Below, in pieces: positions 59,692 through 64,000 of a stretch of DNA of 64,000 bases. Under the pieces are notes generated by a model that did no database searches, was not told the DNA's origin, and saw only the letters and a list, made by a program, of their open reading frames with translations. Within the stretch, counting starts at the first letter, position 1. Every line of letters starts with the position of its first letter. Location of the stretch: positions 124,001 to 188,000 of the forward strand of contig JAWKTZ010000010.1 in assembly GCA_041398845.1 (NCBI GenBank), given 5' to 3'. Source of the stretch: Fuerstiella sp041398845. Lineage in GTDB: Bacteria; Planctomycetota; Planctomycetia; Planctomycetales; Planctomycetaceae. Position numbers and translations under genes: made by a program.

Positions 59692-59719
59692 AGTATAGCA
59701 ATCGGAATTGGGCAGACAA
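59692..59719 (-). promoter_or_regulatory. Predicted promoter of the tRNA-tuf operon
   Basis: TTGTCT (59714-59719) and TATACT (59692-59697) are 16 nt apart on the minus strand, followed by GC-rich sequence, as in stable-RNA promoters. The start would be about 20 nt before tRNA-Thr. The rest of 59720-59955 shows nothing else. Confidence 0.6.
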
Positions 59720-59955
59720 GTCCGATCTGCGAAACCCTGAACTGAGTCTCAATTTAGGAGAAACTGCTGGAAAAAAGGTTCGCGTGTTGTCAGCAGTTCG
59801 CTGAGTCCACCATGGAGACCGCTGAAAATGCTGGCTTTTTGACAAGCCAGTCAGTGCGGCGGTGATTCGGCAACACCACCGGTGACATCAAATCTGGGTC
59901 GCCATTGTGAGAAATTCTGAGAAATCTGTTCATTTTTCAACATGGCCAGCTCATG

Positions 59956-59992
59956 AAAATGGGCTCGGCCTCATGAAAGGCGACCGAGCCCA
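59956..59992 (-). terminator. Intrinsic terminator after the sigma factor gene
   Basis: A 9-bp stem (TGGGCTCGG at 59960-59968 and CCGAGCCCA at 59984-59992) with a short T-run (ATTTTC) on the minus strand, about 26 nt after the stop. Confidence 0.7.
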
Positions 59993-60018
59993 GCAAACTC
60001 TGACCGAATCTTTACACC

Positions 60019-61683
60019 TCAGATTCCTGGGATGTCGACCTGTTTTCGCTGAGCAATCCGACGCAATTTTTCCAGCGTGCGAACTTCAATCTGCCGCACT
60101 CGTTCTTTAGTTACCCCAAGGCGGTTCCCGACCTGTTCCAGTGTCTCCGGCTCGCTGCCCTTTCCAAGGCCGTAACGGCAGGAGATGACTTTTCGTTCGC
60201 GACCGTTCAGTTCCTTGAGAATCTCCATAATCGCGTCCCGCTGAGATTTGTTGGTCAGTTCTTCGGCAAATGCACTCCCGCGACCATCTTCTGAATCATA
60301 GAAGATTTCATCAAATCCCGTGCGGAAGCGATCCAACCGAGTATGCTCAGCGGGAACGGAACGAGCGTAATTCTTCATGATCGCCCATGACGCATACGTC
60401 GAGAATTTGTTACCTCGAGCATAGTCGAATTTCTCGATTGCCCGGATCAATGACATATTGCCATCGCTGACCAGTTCGAAAAAGTTGACCCCGGGCTTCA
60501 GATGCCGTTTCGCAATTGATACCACCAGCCGCAGATTGGATCGCGTCAGCAGATTCTTCAGGCCGTCAGCTTCTTCCAGAACGGACTCAAGCTTCCGGGC
60601 TACACGCAGGCTGGACCGTCTGACATTGAGCTCTTTCTGCAGCTCGACAGCCTGAAACCTCAGGAAGTTCATCTTTCGGAAGTAGTATTGTTCCTGAGCC
60701 CTGTTCAGCAGTGGCACTTTGTAGAGTTCGGCAAGGTAGGCTGGCAGCCCGCTGGGGACTCGAACCGCCGCCTTTTGTTGATCGTATTCCGGAGCGTCTC
60801 CACAAATGACAGCTTCTGCGTTGGGCTGATGGAATTCCTCATTGTCCATGAAGTCGATGGGCAATGCCTTCAGTCGCTTGATGCGAACTTCGGCCAGCAT
60901 TGCATGCACCGCCGGCTTACTGCGACTGAATCGTCGAGCCAGGTCTGCAACGGAAACCCCCTGGGCGTGCAGGTCAAACATCAACGACTGATGTTCCACG
61001 GACACTTGTCCTTCCACCTTGGGAAAGATCGCGTTCTCGGGATGCACTTTGTCATAATCCCGCAATGTGTAGCGAACCGTTTCTGTCGCTCGTCCCAGCT
61101 TTTCGCCCAGTTGGCGGCTGACTTCCGTCAATCCCAGCCCTCGGGCTGCCAGTCGTCGGGCATCCAGAATGATCTGTTCCCGTTCGTGGTCTGACATCTG
61201 CCGAAAGCTGCGGCCGCGATCGATCTCCTTCTGATTGGCGGCAACAAAACGGTCCAGCGTCGAAAGCGGAATAACCACCCGTTTGCGGCCGTTCAAATTG
61301 ACTCGGCGACTGGCCAATCCTCTGTCGCGCCAGCGATCCACCGTTTTGGCCGAGACACTGAATCGTTCACTGATTTCCTGAACAGTCAACACAGGTTCGC
61401 CCAGGTCCGCAACCGTCACGTTCAGGCTGTCAGACAGGTCTTCGATAAAACATCGCAGGTCATGTACCAGATCGGCTCCGGAAATGACCGCTCGGGCATT
61501 GGTGTCAGGACGGTATCCCGTCACTTCGTGACAGACCTCGCCATAGGAATATTCGTTGTCGCTGTTCAGGTTCAGCAAATAACTCTCGGCCTGCTCGATC
61601 TGCCGGTTGCGGACCGTCTGAGGGGCAAATCGAACCTGCTGGCGAGCAAGTTCCTGGATGATTGAGGATCGGTATCGGGGCAT
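60019..61683 (-). CDS. Sigma-70 family factor with N-terminal HTH-like segments
   Basis: 554 aa, far longer than the sigma core in its C-terminal half. Residues 97-150 resemble an excisionase/MerR-type helix-turn-helix (LTVQEISERFSVSAKTVDRW). Two more HTH-like segments are at about 166-209 (GLTEVSRQLG, ETVRYTLR) and 226-268 (GVSVADLARRFSRSKPAVHA). Then region 1.2 (LPAYLAELYKVPLL, 313-326), region 2 (376-446, with FSTYASWAIMKNYARS) and region 4 (489-546, ending VTKERVRQIEVRTLEKLRR). Only about 42 residues join regions 2 and 4, so region 3 seems absent. One Trp stands where housekeeping factors have Trp-Trp. The ATG has a strong AGGAGG (61690-61695). It is probably an alternative factor; the fold of the N-terminal part is inferred. 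Confidence 0.85.
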   Translation of the reverse strand: MPRYRSSIIQELARQQVRFAPQTVRNRQIEQAESYLLNLNSDNEYSYGEVCHEVTGYRPDTNARAVISGADLVHDLRCFIEDLSDSLNVTVADLGEPVLTVQEISERFSVSAKTVDRWRDRGLASRRVNLNGRKRVVIPLSTLDRFVAANQKEIDRGRSFRQMSDHEREQIILDARRLAARGLGLTEVSRQLGEKLGRATETVRYTLRDYDKVHPENAIFPKVEGQVSVEHQSLMFDLHAQGVSVADLARRFSRSKPAVHAMLAEVRIKRLKALPIDFMDNEEFHQPNAEAVICGDAPEYDQQKAAVRVPSGLPAYLAELYKVPLLNRAQEQYYFRKMNFLRFQAVELQKELNVRRSSLRVARKLESVLEEADGLKNLLTRSNLRLVVSIAKRHLKPGVNFFELVSDGNMSLIRAIEKFDYARGNKFSTYASWAIMKNYARSVPAEHTRLDRFRTGFDEIFYDSEDGRGSAFAEELTNKSQRDAIMEILKELNGRERKVISCRYGLGKGSEPETLEQVGNRLGVTKERVRQIEVRTLEKLRRIAQRKQVDIPGI

Positions 61684-62416
61684 GTGTGACCTCCTTTTTG
61701 AAAGGTTGGCTGGACGCCAGCCGGACGCAGGAACTGACAAGGCAAAGTTCATGCCGGACGCCCTTCGACCGTCGTGGCCGCGACACTTCCAAAACCCGAT
61801 TCGCTCGTCCTGAGCCAATCATTTTCGCCATTTTTCGATCTGAAAAAACATCGCTGAGAATTCAGGTCGACACGACGCCTACATTGTAAATACGTAAAAA
61901 CAGGACGCGGGGATTGCAAAAACGCTCGTGAAAATCTCCGAAAGCCGCTAGTTTTTGTCTGACCGTTCTGCAAGGCCTTTCTGTCTGCTTACTTCACAAG
62001 ACGCACACGTGCGGACGATTCTTACAGGTTTCTGCCATTGACAGGAATTCACATGTTGTCAAATTGAGTACACTTGTGCGAAATCGCCGCAATGAGGCAA
62101 CCTGCATCGCTGATAACTCGGAACCCGCTGACTACATTCCCACTGCTCTGCTGATTCGGTGTTGGGGGCCTGTTATTGGCAGATTTGTCCAACCGAGATG
62201 CTCTCGCAGAAACCGAACGTTTTTCCTTGTCTAATCCAGCCGCCATCTCGCAATGGTCGCCTTTTCTGAGGAATGTGGTGATGAATTCGCTGATGCCCGC
62301 AAATTCATGCAGACAAGGAACATCGGTTGCTTTATCCATCATTTCGTGATTTGATGAACAAAGGGGCCGCTCACCTGGAGGGACTCCGATCCCCGAAACT
62401 GCTCCGAGGATGACTC
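61684..62416. other. Long intergenic region upstream of sigma gene
   Basis: About 730 nt between divergent genes. A 97-codon minus-strand frame (62049-62342) has no ribosome site and no family resemblance. A symmetrical TTGACA/TGTCAA pair lies at 62038-62062. No promoter is convincing; the sigma leader may be long. Confidence 0.4.
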
Positions 62417-62848
62417 ATGCCCACACCTGAAACGTACCTTGGCTTTGGCTCGCTGGTGGCCGCTGTGGGAATTGCGCTTGTCTGTTTTCATGTCCGTCAG
62501 CATCGAACTCATCAGCGCAATCAGTACCTTGACGATTCAGACCGGCGGTTCTTCGAACATCAGTATGTCCGGAGAATGCAGACGTCAGCTCTGACCGTGA
62601 CGCTGGGATCCTTAATTGGTCTGTGCGGATATCTGAAGGTGTTTGAAGACTCGCCGTTATTTGCGACCGTGTACGTGGTTGGTCTGCTGTTGTTATCTCT
62701 CTGGCTGATCCTGCTGGCCTTCACCGACGCCATCGCCACGCGGGTCTATGCCAGCCGCATTGACCGTCACAATCGCAGTACGCGAAAGACGCTGCAGCAG
62801 GCTCTGGCCGAAGTTCGTGAAGCTCACGGTCTGGACCCACAGAATTGA
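62417..62848 (+). CDS. Small membrane protein of unknown function
   Basis: A 143-aa protein not recognised. Three hydrophobic stretches are visible: about 7-25 (LGFGSLVAAVGIALVCFHV), 57-75 and 83-105, with a basic, histidine-rich loop between the first two (RQHRTHQRNQYLDD) and a basic cytosolic tail. GAGGATGA precedes the ATG at a plausible distance. Convergent with the GlsB/YeaQ-like gene. Coding is supported by the ribosome site and the membrane-protein pattern. Confidence 0.65.
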   Translation: MPTPETYLGFGSLVAAVGIALVCFHVRQHRTHQRNQYLDDSDRRFFEHQYVRRMQTSALTVTLGSLIGLCGYLKVFEDSPLFATVYVVGLLLLSLWLILLAFTDAIATRVYASRIDRHNRSTRKTLQQALAEVREAHGLDPQN

Positions 62849-62936
62849 CCGGCCGACGTCTGTTGCCGGATGTCGGCGAACCCCGGTCGTCTCCGAGTTG
62901 TGTTCGGACAAGTCTTTGAAGAAGCTCGGAGTTCCA

Positions 62937-63326
62937 TCAGCCAATCACGTCTTCCAGAATCGAACGCCGCTTGGAGCGACGACGTGCCTGATGAGCCATG
63001 CGATCATCATGCACGCTGCCTTCTGCAAAAAACGACCCGGCCAGCAGACGATAAAAGAACAGCAGCGTGAATGCACCCAGTGTTGCTGCGATAAACCCCT
63101 TGCCGCTGATTGGGTCGATTTCCGCATCGCGCCAGAAGAACAACACACTGCCACAGCCAATCACGCTCCCGCCGATTCCCATCAGCATGGTGCCGACGGC
63201 ACCGCCGGGGTCTCGACCTGGCATGATGGCTTTGGCGGCCAGACCAGCCAGAGTTCCAAAGCCCACCCAGCGCAGCAGTTCATTCAGGCTGTTCCTGATG
63301 ATTTCCATAACTTCGCCTTCAGGCAT
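62937..63326 (-). CDS. GlsB/YeaQ/YmgE family membrane protein
   Basis: A 129-aa protein; glycine-rich helices typical of the GlsB/YeaQ/YmgE (transglycosylase-associated) family: VGFGTLAGLAAKAIMPGRDP then GGAVGTMLMGIGGSVIGCGS. A third helix (IAATLGAFTLLFFYRLLAG) and a basic tail (RRRSKRRS) follow, longer than the usual 80-90 aa. Members are stress-related with unknown mechanism. The ATG at 63324-63326 has AGGAGG (63333-63338) upstream. Confidence 0.82.
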   Translation of the reverse strand: MPEGEVMEIIRNSLNELLRWVGFGTLAGLAAKAIMPGRDPGGAVGTMLMGIGGSVIGCGSVLFFWRDAEIDPISGKGFIAATLGAFTLLFFYRLLAGSFFAEGSVHDDRMAHQARRRSKRRSILEDVIG

Positions 63327-63538
63327 GTTGAGCCTCCTGTCCGTGCGTGTCGTGCTCGGGGAACGGTACACTAACTCTCAGTCGCAGGTTTCCCAACGCT
63401 GACTTGGTCACATCGTTCTCCTGACATTGATATCGTCATTCGATTGGCACACACTGTGGCGGAGTTCGCAAGTCGTCCGGCGAGTTCTGCCGGTTCACCT
63501 CCGCTTTATCTTCCTTGTCGCATCCGAAAGACCATGTC

Positions 63539-64000
63539 ATGAAGTCGATCTGTCTGTATGTTTCAACAGCCGTTCTGCTGACCTCGTTCAGTTTTGCTGA
63601 CGAAGTCGAGTCAAAGAAGAAGAAAACTCCGCCCGTGCGTAAACCGAATCCGGCCATGGCCAAGGTCGACGATGTTCCGGGTCTGCCCCGAGTCCTGTTG
63701 ATCGGCGATTCCATCAGCATTGGTTACACGGTGCCTGTTCGCGAACTTCTGAAAGGCAAAGCCAACGTTCATCGCCCATTGACCAACTGCGGCCCGACCA
63801 CGACGGGCCTTGCCCAGATCGACAACTGGCTCGGCGACGGCAAATGGGACGTGATCCACTTCAACTGGGGCCTGCACGACCTGAAGTATCAAAAACCGAA
63901 TGGAACCGGACTCGCCGATCCCAGGGCCGCAGACAGCGTCCAACAGGTTCCTCCGGAACAATACGACGCCAATCTGCGTAAGCTGGTTGCTCGCCTGAAG
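63539..64000 (+). CDS. SGNH/GDSL-type hydrolase, 5' part
   Basis: The first 154 codons of a secreted hydrolase; the rest lies off the right edge. A signal peptide of about 20 residues (to SFSFA) is followed by a lysine-rich linker, then block I with LLIGDSISIGY (nucleophile Ser in GDS), and IHFNWGLHDL, the position of the conserved Asn block. Family members are esterases or acetylxylan/sialate esterases; substrate unknown. The ATG is at 63539; an overlapping ATG at 63534 is stopped at once. Confidence 0.82.
   Translation, partial: MKSICLYVSTAVLLTSFSFADEVESKKKKTPPVRKPNPAMAKVDDVPGLPRVLLIGDSISIGYTVPVRELLKGKANVHRPLTNCGPTTTGLAQIDNWLGDGKWDVIHFNWGLHDLKYQKPNGTGLADPRAADSVQQVPPEQYDANLRKLVARLK

Noticed and set aside
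62049..62342. 97-codon minus-strand frame upstream of the sigma gene
   Set aside because: No ribosome site, no motif; probably chance in a long intergenic region.

Overview
The window is a stretch of a planctomycete chromosome (phylum Planctomycetota). The 16S rRNA gene carries exact matches to the PLA46 and PLA886 probe sites and a near match to EUB338-II. The protein content also fits: a DUF1501 protein, a DUF1559 C-terminal relic, a sulfatase with a formylglycine-generating enzyme, an ISAzo13-type transposase relic, and an unlinked 16S gene with no 23S or 5S beside it. No CRISPR array, prophage or complete insertion sequence was seen.

Layout. Positions 1-3.9 kb hold the 5' part of glgC, a stand-alone receiver-domain protein, pcm and a DUF1501 protein. 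Positions 4-14 kb hold a complete tripartite RND efflux system (adaptor, inner-membrane pump, outer-membrane lipoprotein). A histidine kinase and an NtrC-type sigma-54 activator follow directly, and a good -24/-12 sigma-54 promoter match lies upstream of the adaptor, so the locus may be self-contained. A transposase N-terminal relic sits between pump and outer-membrane gene. Positions 14-20 kb are accessory: LRR protein, DUF1559 relic, sulfatase, esterase-like hydrolase, isochorismatase-family hydrolase and sialidase-like protein. Positions 20.2-22.2 kb are a single-gene 16S transcription unit (minus strand) with promoter, boxA, RNase III-type processing stem and terminator. Positions 22.2-26.8 kb hold DUF983, Nif3-like, TIM-barrel, formylglycine-generating-enzyme and metallopeptidase-like genes.

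Positions 27-59.7 kb are one long information-processing block on the minus strand. In transcription order it runs: tRNA-Thr, tRNA-Tyr, tRNA-Gly, tRNA-Thr, tuf; rpmG; tRNA-Trp, secE, nusG, rplK, rplA, rplJ, rplL, rpoB, rpoC; rpsL, rpsG; fusA; then rpsJ through rplQ. Most of the textbook gene order is kept, but rplX, rpmD, rpsD, adk, map and infA are missing from their usual slots, and a sodium/bile-acid-type symporter gene lies on the opposite strand between rpsG and fusA. Positions 60-64 kb hold a sigma-70 family factor with several N-terminal helix-turn-helix-like segments, two small membrane proteins and the start of an SGNH-type hydrolase.

Most worth checking: (1) the 16S gene has insertions and deletions at positions that are nearly invariant in bacteria, including the anti-Shine-Dalgarno end, yet its processing signals look intact; (2) the multi-HTH sigma factor lacks a recognisable region 3; (3) the efflux locus appears coupled to its own sigma-54 activator; (4) the RND pump has an apparent internal duplication; (5) a nested palindrome lies downstream of rplQ. 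All calls are from reading the sequence; no database search was run.
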